Counted from the stretch's first letter, positions 8,443 through 16,848 are shown. The stretch is DNA of 64,000 nt from Aurantimonas aggregata (GCF_010500835.1 NZ_JAAAMJ010000001.1:372001-436000), one strand, 5' to 3'. Notes: generated by a model not told the origin, from the letters alone. Numbers and translations: made by a program.

Positions 8443-9479
8443 TGCAGGCCGCGCGTCCGGCACCGATGGGCGAAGCGCCGCTGGCGCAGCACATCGGCCA
8501 GGAAGTGGCGACGGGCGCGCATGTCTCAGCCGTCCGCTTCATCTCTGGCGCGATGGCCGCGGCGCTCGGCGACGGCACAGTCAGGTTCTGGGAGCCCGGT
8601 GTCCCGGAGCCCGAAAGCATCGTCGCGCATTCCGGCCCGATCCTTGCCGTGGCGACGCATGCCGAGGCGGGTACGATCCTGACCGGCGGCGACGACGGCC
8701 TTGTCTGCCGGGTCGGACTCTCCGGCGCCCATCCGGTGGCAGAGACCGGCGGCAAATGGGTGGATGCGGTCGCAGCCGCGCCATGGGGCGGCATCGCCTT
8801 CTCCTCCGGCAAGGCGGTCACGGCGATCCGGAGCGACGGGACGCGGCGGGAGATCGCCACAAACTCAACCGTCCAGGGTCTCGCCTTCGCGCCGAAGGGC
8901 CGCAGCCTCGCCATTGCCCATTACGGCGGAGTGACGCTCGCCGATATGCAGGCCAAACCGTCGGCGAACCGCTTGCTGGCGTGGATGGGCTCTCACATCG
9001 CCGTGAGCTTCAGCCCGAACGGTCGGTACGTCGTCTCGGCGATGAACGAGAACGTCCTGCATGGCTGGCGGATCGAGGACGGGGCCGACATGCGGATGAG
9101 CGGCTACCCCTCGAAGCCGCGATCGCTGTCTTGGTCGCCGGGCGGTGCCTGGCTCGCCACCTCCGGTGCCGACTGCGCCGTGCTCTGGCCATTCCGGGGA
9201 AAGCAAGGGCCGATGGGCAAGCAGGCGACACCGATCGCCTTCGCGCAGGCGCTGGTCACGGCGGTGAGCTGCCATCCGGTGAGCGACGCGGTGGCCGTCG
9301 GCTATGCCGACGGCGCTGTCGTCTTCGCCCGCCGCGGCGACGACGCCGTCATCCCCGTACGGGCAGCGGACGGGGACCGCATCACCGATCTGGGCTTCGA
9401 CGCCGGCGGTCATCTCTTCGGCTACGGGACGGAGGGCGGCAGGCTCGGTCTCCTGGATCTGCGGGGCATCGGGCGATGA
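8442..9479 (+). CDS. WD40-repeat protein of the zinc operon
   Basis: A 345-residue cytoplasmic beta-propeller protein. Recurrent blades show the WD40 pattern (for example ALGDGTVRFW, LTGGDDGLVCRV and ISFSPNGRYVVSA-like stretches). No signal peptide is visible. The start at 8442 is chosen for its TGATG overlap with the COG0523 stop. A GTG at 8430 in the same frame is possible. WD40 proteins are recurrent neighbours of COG0523 genes in alphaproteobacteria, so it may be a scaffold or client in zinc allocation. The function is not established from the sequence. Confidence 0.8.
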   Translation: MQAARPAPMGEAPLAQHIGQEVATGAHVSAVRFISGAMAAALGDGTVRFWEPGVPEPESIVAHSGPILAVATHAEAGTILTGGDDGLVCRVGLSGAHPVAETGGKWVDAVAAAPWGGIAFSSGKAVTAIRSDGTRREIATNSTVQGLAFAPKGRSLAIAHYGGVTLADMQAKPSANRLLAWMGSHIAVSFSPNGRYVVSAMNENVLHGWRIEDGADMRMSGYPSKPRSLSWSPGGAWLATSGADCAVLWPFRGKQGPMGKQATPIAFAQALVTAVSCHPVSDAVAVGYADGAVVFARRGDDAVIPVRAADGDRITDLGFDAGGHLFGYGTEGGRLGLLDLRGIGR

Positions 9480-9757
9480 GCGGCTTCGTCAATCCGCTCG
9501 CCCGCAGGCAGAAGCCGGGTTATCCAGAGGCCGTCGCCGCGCTCAAGGCCGAGACGCGGCGGCTGCTCGATCTCTCCGACGACGTCGCCGTCTCCGTCAC
9601 CGAACTCACCTGCCGCGACCTGGACTGCCCCGATATCGAGACGGTGATCGGTATCCTCGTCGCCGGCACCGCGCCGCGCATCGCCAAAATCCACAAGACC
9701 GTTCCGGAGGTCACGCCCGCCGATCTCGCCGCGGCCTTTGCCGCGGGCAAGCTGTGA
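9476..9757 (+). CDS. Small conserved protein with a C-x4-C motif, end of the zinc operon
   Basis: A 93-residue protein with the core TELTCRDLDCPDIETVIGIL at about residues 42-61. The two cysteines spaced by four residues could bind a metal. The rest is helix-prone and charged. The start overlaps the WD40 stop (ATGA at 9476-9479), so it is translated with the zinc genes. I do not recognise an assigned function. It closes the run of genes that starts at 2935. A role as small metal carrier or partner of the COG0523 GTPases is inference from context. Confidence 0.7.
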   Translation: MSGFVNPLARRQKPGYPEAVAALKAETRRLLDLSDDVAVSVTELTCRDLDCPDIETVIGILVAGTAPRIAKIHKTVPEVTPADLAAAFAAGKL

Positions 9758-9974
9758 GGTGGCGCCATGGCGGGATTCCTGATGGGTGGCGGTGTGCGCA
9801 AGCTTCTTGATATCTGACTTCTTACGTTGGCCCTCTACGACGAAGGCACGCCCCGAAGTCGAGGGCGAGATGGACGTTCTCACACCCCTGCCCAAGCGCG
9901 GGCCCGCCGTTCCCGGAGGCGAGCTGCCGATCCACGAGGATTTACCAGAGGGGGTGGCGCGGGCAGTATATTTC
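9758..9974. other. Intergenic stretch after the zinc operon
   Basis: No supported gene. Short open frames on both strands here lack a ribosome-binding site and family resemblance. One of them ends just inside the hairpin at 9975. Confidence 0.5.
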
Positions 9975-10017
9975 TGAAGGGACCGGATGGCTGAGGTTGG
10001 CCGGCTACGTCCCTTCA
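9975..10017. terminator. Hairpin between the zinc operon and dmeF
   Basis: TGAAGGGAC (9975-9983) pairs with GTCCCTTCA (10009-10017), a perfect 9-bp stem with an inner CGG/CCG. It lies directly at the 3' ends of two convergent transcription units (the stop codon of dmeF begins at 10018), so it probably ends one or both. Confidence 0.6.
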
Positions 10018-10980
10018 CTATGCAGCCCCTGCCTGGACCTCGACTTCCACGGTGAGGTGGGAGAGATCGTGGATGTGGGCCACCTTGGCCCGATAGGCTT
10101 CCAGAGGACGGGCATGCGCGGTCGCTATCGACACGATGGCCGCGTGGTGGCCGGGGCCGACCTGCCAGACATGGAGATCGGCGATGCGGTCCCCGTCGGC
10201 CTCGATCGCCTGGCGGATTTCGTCGGGCAGGTCTTCGCCTTCCGGGACATAGTCGAGAAGCACCGCCCCGGCATCCCGCGCCAGCCCCCATGACCAGCGC
10301 GCGATGACGAGGGCGCCGACGATGCCTATGACCGGGTCCAGCCAGATCCAGCCATAAACGCTGCCAAGGCTGAGTGCTGCGATGGCAAGTATGGAGGTCA
10401 GGGCATCGGCAAGGACATGCAGGTAGGCGGCGCGGAGATTATTGTCGCCGCCTCCGGCAATAGCCGCGCGATGATCATGATGAGCGTGATCGTGACCAGG
10501 GTGATGGTGATCGTCCCTTAGAAGCCATGCGCTTGCGAGGTTTACCGCAAGTCCGACAATCGCCACCGAGATCGCCTCCCCGAACGAGATGGGCACGGGC
10601 GACGCAAGGCGCAGGAAGCTTTCGTAGGCGATGAGGAGTGCAACCAAAGCCAGGATGACCGCACTGGCGAACGCTGCGAGATCCCCGATCTTGCCTGTCC
10701 CGAACGTGAAGCGGGAGTTATGGGCGTGCTTGCGGGCGAAGACGTAGGCGCCGACGGTGATCAGCATAGCCGCGGCGTGCGTCGACATGTGGAGCCCGTC
10801 CGCGACCAGGGCCATGGAGCCGTAGATCGTCCCCGCCACGATCTCAATCACCATCATGGAAACGGTAAGCGCTATCACGAGCCAGACGCGGCGCTCGTTC
10901 CGGCTGTGGGCGTCCCCCAAGAAGACGTGACCGTGTGGCGTGCCATGGGTCGGCAGAGCCGGCGTCTCCCCCGTCGTCAT
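10018..10980 (-). CDS. dmeF: Cation diffusion facilitator DmeF (Co/Ni efflux)
   Basis: A 320-residue cation-diffusion-facilitator exporter. About six membrane segments are visible, the motif ADGLHMSTHA is in helix II (around residues 60-70), and a second helix motif HVLADALTS is near 190. Between helices IV and V there is a histidine-rich cytoplasmic loop with DDHHHPGHDHAHHDH (about 155-169). The N-terminus is also His-containing (HGTPHGHVFLGDAH). These features match DmeF, which exports cobalt and nickel. The gene is translated from an ATG overlapping the stop of dmeR, so both are on one transcript and relieved by Co or Ni. Confidence 0.9.
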   Translation of the reverse strand: MTTGETPALPTHGTPHGHVFLGDAHSRNERRVWLVIALTVSMMVIEIVAGTIYGSMALVADGLHMSTHAAAMLITVGAYVFARKHAHNSRFTFGTGKIGDLAAFASAVILALVALLIAYESFLRLASPVPISFGEAISVAIVGLAVNLASAWLLRDDHHHPGHDHAHHDHRAAIAGGGDNNLRAAYLHVLADALTSILAIAALSLGSVYGWIWLDPVIGIVGALVIARWSWGLARDAGAVLLDYVPEGEDLPDEIRQAIEADGDRIADLHVWQVGPGHHAAIVSIATAHARPLEAYRAKVAHIHDLSHLTVEVEVQAGAA

Positions 10981-11255
10981 TTCAGGTAGGTCCGCACGAC
11001 CGCGATCAAGTCCGCCGCGCCCTTGGCCTTCTCCGGGTCATCCTCATGCTCGGGGTCGACCACATGGTTTCGCACGTGCTCTTCGATCAGTTCGATCGTA
11101 AGGCCATTCACAGCGCCGCGGACGGAAGCGACGAGCTGGAGGACGTCGCCGCACGGAGCGTCGTTTTCGAGGCTACGGACGATCGCCTCCAGTTGTCCCT
11201 GGAGCCGACGGATCCGGGCGACGAGTTTCGCGGAATTGTTCGGGAGATGCGCCAT
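10977..11255 (-). CDS. dmeR: Metal-sensing repressor DmeR (RcnR/CsoR family)
   Basis: A 92-residue all-helical RcnR/CsoR-family repressor. With the start at 11255, the ligand set His3, Cys35, His60 and His64 falls exactly at the positions of the RcnR Ni/Co fingerprint. This both fixes the start and argues for nickel/cobalt rather than copper sensing. An upstream in-frame start would add 25 unrelated residues and displace His3. The ATGA overlap with dmeF and the flanking operator candidate at 11259-11275 support an autoregulated dmeRF operon. Confidence 0.9.
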   Translation of the reverse strand: MAHLPNNSAKLVARIRRLQGQLEAIVRSLENDAPCGDVLQLVASVRGAVNGLTIELIEEHVRNHVVDPEHEDDPEKAKGAADLIAVVRTYLK

Positions 11256-11258
11256 AGC

Positions 11259-11275
11259 ATAGCTACCTACCCTAT
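11259..11275 (-). promoter_or_regulatory. Candidate DmeR operator
   Basis: On the plus strand the site reads ATAGCTACCTACCCTAT: ATAG and CTAT arms around a C-rich core. RcnR-family repressors recognise a G/C tract flanked by A/T-containing inverted repeats, and the known rhizobial dmeRF operator has the same plan. The site lies only 4 bp before the dmeR start codon, so binding would block expression. Inferred from pattern and position. Confidence 0.55.
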
Positions 11276-11336
11276 TTTGGACGCTGCGGCTAGTGATCGA
11301 TAACAGCCAGCTTGACTCTACAGCCGACATGTAACA

Positions 11337-11349
11337 ATGAAAGTTTCAT
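11337..11349 (+). promoter_or_regulatory. Perfect inverted repeat over the start of the Rrf2 gene
   Basis: ATGAAAGTTTCAT is a perfect 6-bp inverted repeat with a 1-nt centre. It overlaps the ATG of the Rrf2-family regulator at 11348. It could be an autoregulatory operator or simply limit translation. Confidence 0.4.
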
Positions 11350-11815
11350 GAAACGAGATAGTCGATTGTCGGGCGTCCTGCACGTCCTCCTCCACATGGC
11401 CGAGACCGACGGCCCGGTCACTTCCGAGCAACTTTCCAAAGCGATGCGGACCAACCCGGTCGTCATCCGCCGCACCATGGCCGGGCTGCGCGAGCAAGGC
11501 CTAGTTCGGTCCGAGAAGGGGCACGGGGGCGGCTGGACCATCGCGAAGGACCTCGTGACCGTGACGCTGCGGGACATCTACGAGGCGCTCGGGTCACCCG
11601 GCATCTTCGCGATGGGGAACCGCACCGAGGCTCCGGGTTGTCTTGTCGAAGAGGCCGTCAACGCGGCAATGGACGAGACGTTCGCCCAAGCAGAAGCCCT
11701 CCTCCTCAAGCGCTTCGGCGAGGTCACGCTCGCTGCTCTCAGCGCCGACTTCCACGCTCGCGTGACGAGACGCACCAGTCATTGCGATTTCAAGGACGAA
11801 CCCCATGCGGCATGA
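11348..11815 (+). CDS. Rrf2-family transcriptional regulator
   Basis: A 155-residue Rrf2-type regulator: winged helix in the first 80 residues (SEQLSKAMRTNPVVIRRTMA) with the family's GxGGG wing (GHGGGWTIAKD near 60). The C-terminal half is helical. There is one Cys near residue 100 (APGCLVEEAV) and one near the end, but not the three-cysteine cluster of FeS-binding members such as IscR or RirA. Thiol or redox sensing is therefore more likely than an iron-sulfur cluster. The ATG at 11348 matches the usual N-terminus; one 12 codons upstream is possible. It overlaps the downstream flavoprotein gene, its probable target, which is broken. Confidence 0.8.
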   Translation: MKRDSRLSGVLHVLLHMAETDGPVTSEQLSKAMRTNPVVIRRTMAGLREQGLVRSEKGHGGGWTIAKDLVTVTLRDIYEALGSPGIFAMGNRTEAPGCLVEEAVNAAMDETFAQAEALLLKRFGEVTLAALSADFHARVTRRTSHCDFKDEPHAA

Positions 11816-12700
11816 TGCGATCGTTATTGGCGGAAGCTTTGCCGGGCTTTCGGCGGCCACCTACATTGCCCGCGGGCGCCGCTCCGTCGCGGTGATCGAC
11901 GCGGGCGCGCCCGCAACCGCTTCGCGGCCTATTCCCACGGCTTCCTCGCTCAGGACGGCTCGGAGCCTCGCGCCATCCTGTCGGCCGCCCGCCAGCAGCT
12001 TACTGCTTATACAGGCTTGTCGCTCATCGGGGCGACCGCTCTCGATGCCCGGAGGACTGACGATGGATTCGCCGTTGTTCTCGACGGCGGCGAGACGCTG
12101 GAGGCCGCGAGGCTCGTGCTGGCCTTCGGTCTCACTGATCTATTGCCGGACCATCCGGGTTTGCGCGAACGCTGGGGCCAGAGCGTGCTCCACTGCCCCT
12201 ATTGCCACGGCTACGAGTTTGCCGCGCAGCGCCTCGGCGTCCTCCAGACCGCGCCGCATTCGGCGCACCAGGCGATGCTGATCGCCGAATGGGGGCCAAC
12301 GACGTTCTTCCTCGACGGCAGGGAAATGCCGGAAGTGACGACGCAGGACGAGCTGGCGCGACGCGGTGTCCGGATCGAGCCGGCGCCCGTATCCTCGCTA
12401 GAGGGAGACGATGGCGATCTTTCGCATCTTGCTCTTGGCGATGGCCGCAACGTGCCAGTCGACGCGCTCTACATCGCGGCGCCTACACGGCTTAACAGCG
12501 ACCTTGCGGAGCGTCTGGGCTGCGCAGTCGATGAGGGCCCTCTCGGCCCGCTCATCCGGACTGATGCAGACAGGTTGACGACGGTTCCGGGCGTCTATGC
12601 CGCCGGCGACATCGCCCGCGCCCCGCACATGGTTGCCTGGGCGACGAGCGACGGGGTCACGGCGGGTGTCTCGCTGCACCGCTCGCTCGTATTCGGGTAA
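11805..12700 (+). pseudogene. Thioredoxin-reductase-like flavoprotein, frameshifted
   Basis: An NAD(P)/FAD-dependent oxidoreductase that would be about 298 residues if intact. The first 35 codons, with the FAD-binding GGSFAGLSAA motif, are in one frame. From about 11913 the protein continues in another frame (NRFAAYSHGFLAQDGSEP and onward to the stop at 12698-12700). Restoring one C in the CCC run at 11910-11912 joins both parts seamlessly. The second part holds the redox-like CPYCHGYE motif and the C-terminal FAD motif GVYAAGDIARAPH. Either this is a recent pseudogene or a single-base sequencing error. An Rrf2-regulated partner of the preceding gene. Confidence 0.85.
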
Positions 12701-12704
12701 GGAG

Positions 12705-13064
12705 GACAGCATAGCGATCGGCGGCGAGTTCACGCTTCGGCTCCTGCGCGACGCAGGGATTGCCGAGCGAATGCGGATCCTCGACGTCGGGTGCGGCACC
12801 GGCGGCGTGCCCTTAATCGCCGCGGACCTTATCGGGTTCGGTGGAAGCGTGCTCGGCATCGACCGCGACGCTCGGATGGTCGAGATGGCACGCGAACGCG
12901 CGCTGGGCGCCGGCATGGGCAACATCCGCTCCGAGGTACTCGACATGGATGACCTGCCTGCCGGCTCCGACCCCTTGTGGAGACTGCCGGCTGAGATAGG
13001 TCGGGTGCGGACCCAGGTCAGACCTGCATCCATTCCAGCTCCATCATGCCAGCTCATCCAGTAG
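12705..13064 (+). pseudogene. SAM-dependent methyltransferase fragment
   Basis: From about 12711 to 12970 the frame encodes the N-terminal half of a class I methyltransferase, with the SAM-binding motif ILDVGCGTG and the acidic loop GIDRDARMVE. No start codon with a ribosome-binding site precedes it, although GGAGGA stands right after the reductase stop. After DMDDLPAGSDP the resemblance ends abruptly and the frame runs into 30 unrelated residues before a stop. The second half of the domain is missing. It was probably the third gene of the Rrf2-reductase operon and has been cut by a deletion or insertion event. Confidence 0.7.
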
Positions 13065-13122
13065 GTGATCGTATCCGTCTCCGGTTCTGACGCACTGCCG
13101 CAACAGGCGGCCCTTTGCGCCG

Positions 13123-14034
13123 TCAGGCCGGCGGCCCCCGTCGCCTCGGCAGGGCGACGAGAGAGCCGGCGAGGACCAGCGGTGCGGCGACGAGGAACGC
13201 CCAGTTCGGAACCTCGGCGAAGAAGAGGCCGCCCGCGGCAGCGGCCCACAGGATCGAGAGATATTCGAACGGTGCGAGGGCAGCGGCCTCCGCATGGCGA
13301 AAGGACAGCGTCATCAGGATATGCGCGATCCCGCCGGCAAGGCCCGCGCCGAACAGCAGCAGCGCCTGGTGCACATCGGGCATGACCCAGCCGAACGGCA
13401 GGGTCGCCAGCCCCGCCACGGCCGACACGATGGCGAACCAGAAGGCGATCGCGCCTGCCCTTTCGCCGGCGAGGGTCAGGCGGCGGACCTGGATCAGCGC
13501 GCCGGCGGTAAGGAACGACGTCGCCAGCCCCAACAGAACACCGAGAAGCGCGCCATCGGCCAGGTTTCCGGAAAGGGCCGGCAGGCAGAAGGCGGCGCCC
13601 CCGCAAAGACCGAGAACGATGCCGCCGATCCGTCGCGGGCCGAGGCCCTCCCCCAGGAGCGCCCACCCGAGAAGCGCCAGCATCACCGGGGCCAGATAGG
13701 ACAGGAGCGTCGCTTCAGCGAGCGGAAGAAGGCTGATCGTGGCAAAGGCGGTGAACATGGCGCACGCACCCAGAAGGGAGCGCGCGACATGGCCAAGTGG
13801 TCGGCGCGTGGCAAGACCGCGCGGGAAATCGCCGCTCCACCACAAGAACAGCACCAAAGGCAGCAGGGCAACCGCCGAGCGGAAGAACACCATCTGCCCG
13901 AGCGGCACCGAACCGCTCAGGGCCTTGATGCAAACGCCCATCGCCGCGAAGGCCAATGTGGAACCGATGCGCAGCCAGATGCCGAATGACTCGTCGGCGA
14001 TCGGAAGGCGAAACTCTTCGCGCGCGGCGCTCAA
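13123..14034 (-). CDS. EamA/DMT-family transporter
   Basis: A 303-residue drug/metabolite-type exporter with ten hydrophobic segments in two EamA repeats (the first starting near residue 20, the second near 155). The best start is TTG at 14034, which overlaps the stop of the ABC ATPase (TTGA) and leaves a normal short cytoplasmic N-terminus. The next ATG would remove most of the first helix. The frame is open further upstream only as a shadow of the ATPase. It is the last gene of the siderophore-type ABC operon. Being an exporter behind an importer, it could secrete the chelator or remove its breakdown product. Confidence 0.8.
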   Translation of the reverse strand: MSAAREEFRLPIADESFGIWLRIGSTLAFAAMGVCIKALSGSVPLGQMVFFRSAVALLPLVLFLWWSGDFPRGLATRRPLGHVARSLLGACAMFTAFATISLLPLAEATLLSYLAPVMLALLGWALLGEGLGPRRIGGIVLGLCGGAAFCLPALSGNLADGALLGVLLGLATSFLTAGALIQVRRLTLAGERAGAIAFWFAIVSAVAGLATLPFGWVMPDVHQALLLFGAGLAGGIAHILMTLSFRHAEAAALAPFEYLSILWAAAAGGLFFAEVPNWAFLVAAPLVLAGSLVALPRRRGPPA

Positions 14035-14792
14035 TCGCTGCAAAACCGGATGTGCGGGCGGCCGGACCCGGCGAGCTCGACCTCCGCCTCGATGCGGAAG
14101 ACGTTCTTGAGCAGTGCCTGGCTCAGCACGTCCGCCGGCGCGCCGCATTCGACCAACGCGCCTTCCTGCATCACCACGATCCGGTCGCAGAACATGGCCG
14201 CGAGATTCAGGTCGTGAAGCGCCACGATGCTGGTCAGATCCAGATCGCGCACCATGCGCAGGATCTCGATCTGATGGTGAATGTCGAGATGGTTGGTCGG
14301 CTCGTCGAGAAACATGACCGTGGGCGCTTGCGCCAGTGCCCGCGCGATATGGACCCGCTGGCGTTCGCCGCCGGACAGGGTCTGCCAGGCCTGTGCGCGT
14401 CGCTGGTGCATGTCGACCCGCGACAGGGCGGCCGAAACGGCCGCTTCGTCGGCGGTCGACCATCCACCAAGGGCCGAGCGGTGCGGGGTGCGCCCCAGCC
14501 TGACCACGTCGCGAACGGAGACGTTGGTATCGGTCGCGGCGTTCTGCTGCACGAAAGCGACCTGCCGCGCCATAGTGCGGCGCGAGACCCCCGCGATGTC
14601 CCGGCCGTTGATTTCCACCCGTCCCGAGCGCGGGCGCTTCAACCCGGCGAGAAGGCGCAGGAGCGACGATTTTCCCGATCCGTTCGGGCCGATCAGCCCG
14701 AGGGTTTCGCCCCTGCGCACGGACAGGGAGACGTCCCGCACGATGGTCTTGCGGCCGACGCCCCAGACGAGGTTGCCCGCGACGATCGTCAT
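14031..14792 (-). CDS. ABC transporter ATPase, FecE/BtuD type
   Basis: A 253-residue ATPase of the iron-siderophore/cobalamin importer family. Walker A GPNGSGKSS is near residue 38, the Q-loop FVQQNA near 85, the signature LSGGE near 140 and Walker B VMFLDEPTNHLD near 160. The start at 14792 overlaps the permease stop. Gene order (binding protein, permease, ATPase) and overlaps at both ends show one operon on the minus strand. It supplies energy for uptake of a metal chelate such as ferric siderophore. Confidence 0.87.
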   Translation of the reverse strand: MTIVAGNLVWGVGRKTIVRDVSLSVRRGETLGLIGPNGSGKSSLLRLLAGLKRPRSGRVEINGRDIAGVSRRTMARQVAFVQQNAATDTNVSVRDVVRLGRTPHRSALGGWSTADEAAVSAALSRVDMHQRRAQAWQTLSGGERQRVHIARALAQAPTVMFLDEPTNHLDIHHQIEILRMVRDLDLTSIVALHDLNLAAMFCDRIVVMQEGALVECGAPADVLSQALLKNVFRIEAEVELAGSGRPHIRFCSD

Positions 14793-15829
14793 GCCTGGGG
14801 CCGCGAGCGGTAGAGGATGAGGGCGAAGAACGGCACGCCGACAAGCGCCGTGACGACGCCGATGGGCACCGTCTGCTGGGTGACGACGACGCGCGAGGCG
14901 ATGTCCGCCAGAACCATGAAGACCGCCCCGACCGCCGCACAGGCGGGCAGCAGACGCAGATGCGTCGGGCCCACGACGTAACGGGCCGCATGCGGGACGA
15001 CGAGGCCGACAAAGCCGATCGCGCCGACCATGCTGACGATCGTCGCCGTGATCATGGCGGTGACGGCGAACAGCACCAGCCGGATGCGCGCTACCGGCAC
15101 GCCGAGCGCCGCCGCATCCTCGTCGCCGAAGGTGAAGGCGTCGAGCGCGCGGGCCATCCACAGGCAGATGCCCAGACCCAGGACCACCACCACGACCAGA
15201 AGCTGGAAGTCGGGCCAGCGCACGCCGCCGAAGCTGCCAAGCAGCCAGAACATGACGTCGCGTGCCTGCTGGGCGTTACCGGAGGTGGTGACGATGTAGG
15301 AGGTCAGCGCGTTGAAGAGCTGCGCTGCGGCGACGCCGGCGAGGATCGTATGATTGGGTCCGCTCGTCGCGCCGTTGGACAGGATCGCGACGACGGCGAA
15401 AGCGGCAAAGGCGCCGGCGAAGGCGCCCATCGAAAGCGACAGGCCGCCCGCGCCGATGCCCAGAACGATCACGCAGACTGCCCCGGTGGAGGCGCCGGCC
15501 GAAACGCCGAGAACGAAGGGCTCGGCCAGCGGGTTGCGCAACAGCGCCTGAAGGATGGCACCGCAAAGCGCCAGACCTGCGCCGGCGAGCGCGGCCACCA
15601 GCGCCCGACTGAGGCGCAGGTCCCAGATGACGCTTTCCTGGATCGGCGGAATGTCGGCACTGGTCAGGCCGAGGCCATTGGTGATGGCAAGAACCACCGT
15701 GCCGAGCCCGATACTGTAATCGCCGATGGCGGTCGCCAGAGCGACCGCGAAGGCGAGAGCGATGAGAAACAGCGCCAGGAACAGGACGAGCCCGCCGGCC
15801 CCTCGTTCCGCTTCTTCCGATGTGGTCAC
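14789..15829 (-). CDS. ABC transporter permease, FecCD family
   Basis: A 346-residue permease with about ten membrane segments. It has the FecCD-family signature RNPLAEPFVLGVSAGAS (around residues 100-116) and the C-terminal GLVVPHAAR stretch near 280. The start is GTG at 15829, overlapping the stop of the binding-protein gene (GTGA). The longer open frame upstream is only a shadow. It forms the inner-membrane pathway for the siderophore- or cobalamin-type substrate delivered by the preceding gene's product. Confidence 0.87.
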   Translation of the reverse strand: MTTSEEAERGAGGLVLFLALFLIALAFAVALATAIGDYSIGLGTVVLAITNGLGLTSADIPPIQESVIWDLRLSRALVAALAGAGLALCGAILQALLRNPLAEPFVLGVSAGASTGAVCVIVLGIGAGGLSLSMGAFAGAFAAFAVVAILSNGATSGPNHTILAGVAAAQLFNALTSYIVTTSGNAQQARDVMFWLLGSFGGVRWPDFQLLVVVVVLGLGICLWMARALDAFTFGDEDAAALGVPVARIRLVLFAVTAMITATIVSMVGAIGFVGLVVPHAARYVVGPTHLRLLPACAAVGAVFMVLADIASRVVVTQQTVPIGVVTALVGVPFFALILYRSRPQA

Positions 15830-16848
15830 GGCAGATCGAGGGTCCGCAGTTGCTCGGCGACCTGCTCGGCGCCGTAGATCGTGCGGATGCTCGGATTCAT
15901 CGCGGCGCCGCTCATGACGACGATCCGTCCGGCCTTGACCGCGTCCATCTGGCTGACGGTCGGGTCGGATGTCAGATAGGCCACCTTCGCATCGGCGTTG
16001 TCGAGCTCCCAGCGGTTGCGATCCACCTGCGAGGCCACGAAGACGGTGGGATTGGCGGCCATGATGCCTTCCCAGCCGAGCGTCGGCCATTCGGCCTCGG
16101 TCTTCACCGCATTCGACCCGCCCAGAATGTCGGCGATATAGCCAGAGGGCCCGTTGCCACCGCCCAGATAGGCGTCGTCTGCGGGCGACGGGCTGGAGAA
16201 CCAGAACAGGAAGGTCAGATCCTCCCGGTCCTCGAACTCGGCACGTAGTGCGGATTCACGGGCCTTGAAGTCCTCGATGATGGCCTGCCCGCGGTCGCCC
16301 ACGTCGAAGATGCGCGCAAGCTCCTCGATCTCCTTGTAGAGCAGGTCCATAGTCCACAATTCGCCGCGGCTGCCATAGGCGTCATGGGCGTCCAGCGTCG
16401 TGGAGCAGGCGCTCGGCGACAGATAGGTCGGAATTTCGAGGCTCTCGAAATCTTCTCGCTTGGCGACCTTGCTGTCCGGCCCCATCAGCGTCGTCAGCAT
16501 CGAGGCGACGAAGTCGGGCTGTTTCGACAGAACGGACTCCAGCGTCGGGAACTCGACCGTCAGAACCTCGACCTTGTCGTTGGCGGTCTGAAGTTCGGGC
16601 AGCACCTTGTTCGGCCAGAACGCGGTGGCGGCCATCCGGTCCTCCAGCCCCAGCAGCAGCATGACTTCGGCGCTGTTCTGCCCCAGCGCTACGGCCCGTT
16701 CCGGTGCCTGTGCGAACGTGACCGTCTGCCCGCAATTCTCGATCGTCAGCGGATAGCTTGTCGGCTCGGCCCGCACCGAGGTGCAGAGGGCGGCCACCGC
16801 GAGGCCACCCAGAGCGACGAGGCTCCTGTTCAGCATGTTCATATCCAT
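15826..16848 (-). CDS. Periplasmic iron-siderophore/cobalamin-type binding protein
   Basis: A 340-residue class III (BtuF/FecB-like, PF01497) binding protein. A signal peptide covers about residues 1-27 (SVRA then E). The N-lobe begins TIENCGQTVTFAQAPERAV, a typical opening of this family, and PTLESVLSKQPDFV marks the central region before the long helix linker. First gene of the four-gene minus-strand operon. The AGGGGGG-type Shine-Dalgarno lies upstream of an ATGGATATG double start; I use the first ATG. The ligand is not evident: ferric siderophore, haem or another chelate are possible. Confidence 0.87.
   Translation of the reverse strand: MDMNMLNRSLVALGGLAVAALCTSVRAEPTSYPLTIENCGQTVTFAQAPERAVALGQNSAEVMLLLGLEDRMAATAFWPNKVLPELQTANDKVEVLTVEFPTLESVLSKQPDFVASMLTTLMGPDSKVAKREDFESLEIPTYLSPSACSTTLDAHDAYGSRGELWTMDLLYKEIEELARIFDVGDRGQAIIEDFKARESALRAEFEDREDLTFLFWFSSPSPADDAYLGGGNGPSGYIADILGGSNAVKTEAEWPTLGWEGIMAANPTVFVASQVDRNRWELDNADAKVAYLTSDPTVSQMDAVKAGRIVVMSGAAMNPSIRTIYGAEQVAEQLRTLDLP

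Noticed and set aside
12398-13666. Long minus-strand frame across the broken reductase and methyltransferase
   Set aside because: Shadow frame. It does suggest a possible mobile-element piece near 12980-13100, but I recognised no transposase motif and therefore report only an unexplained junction.
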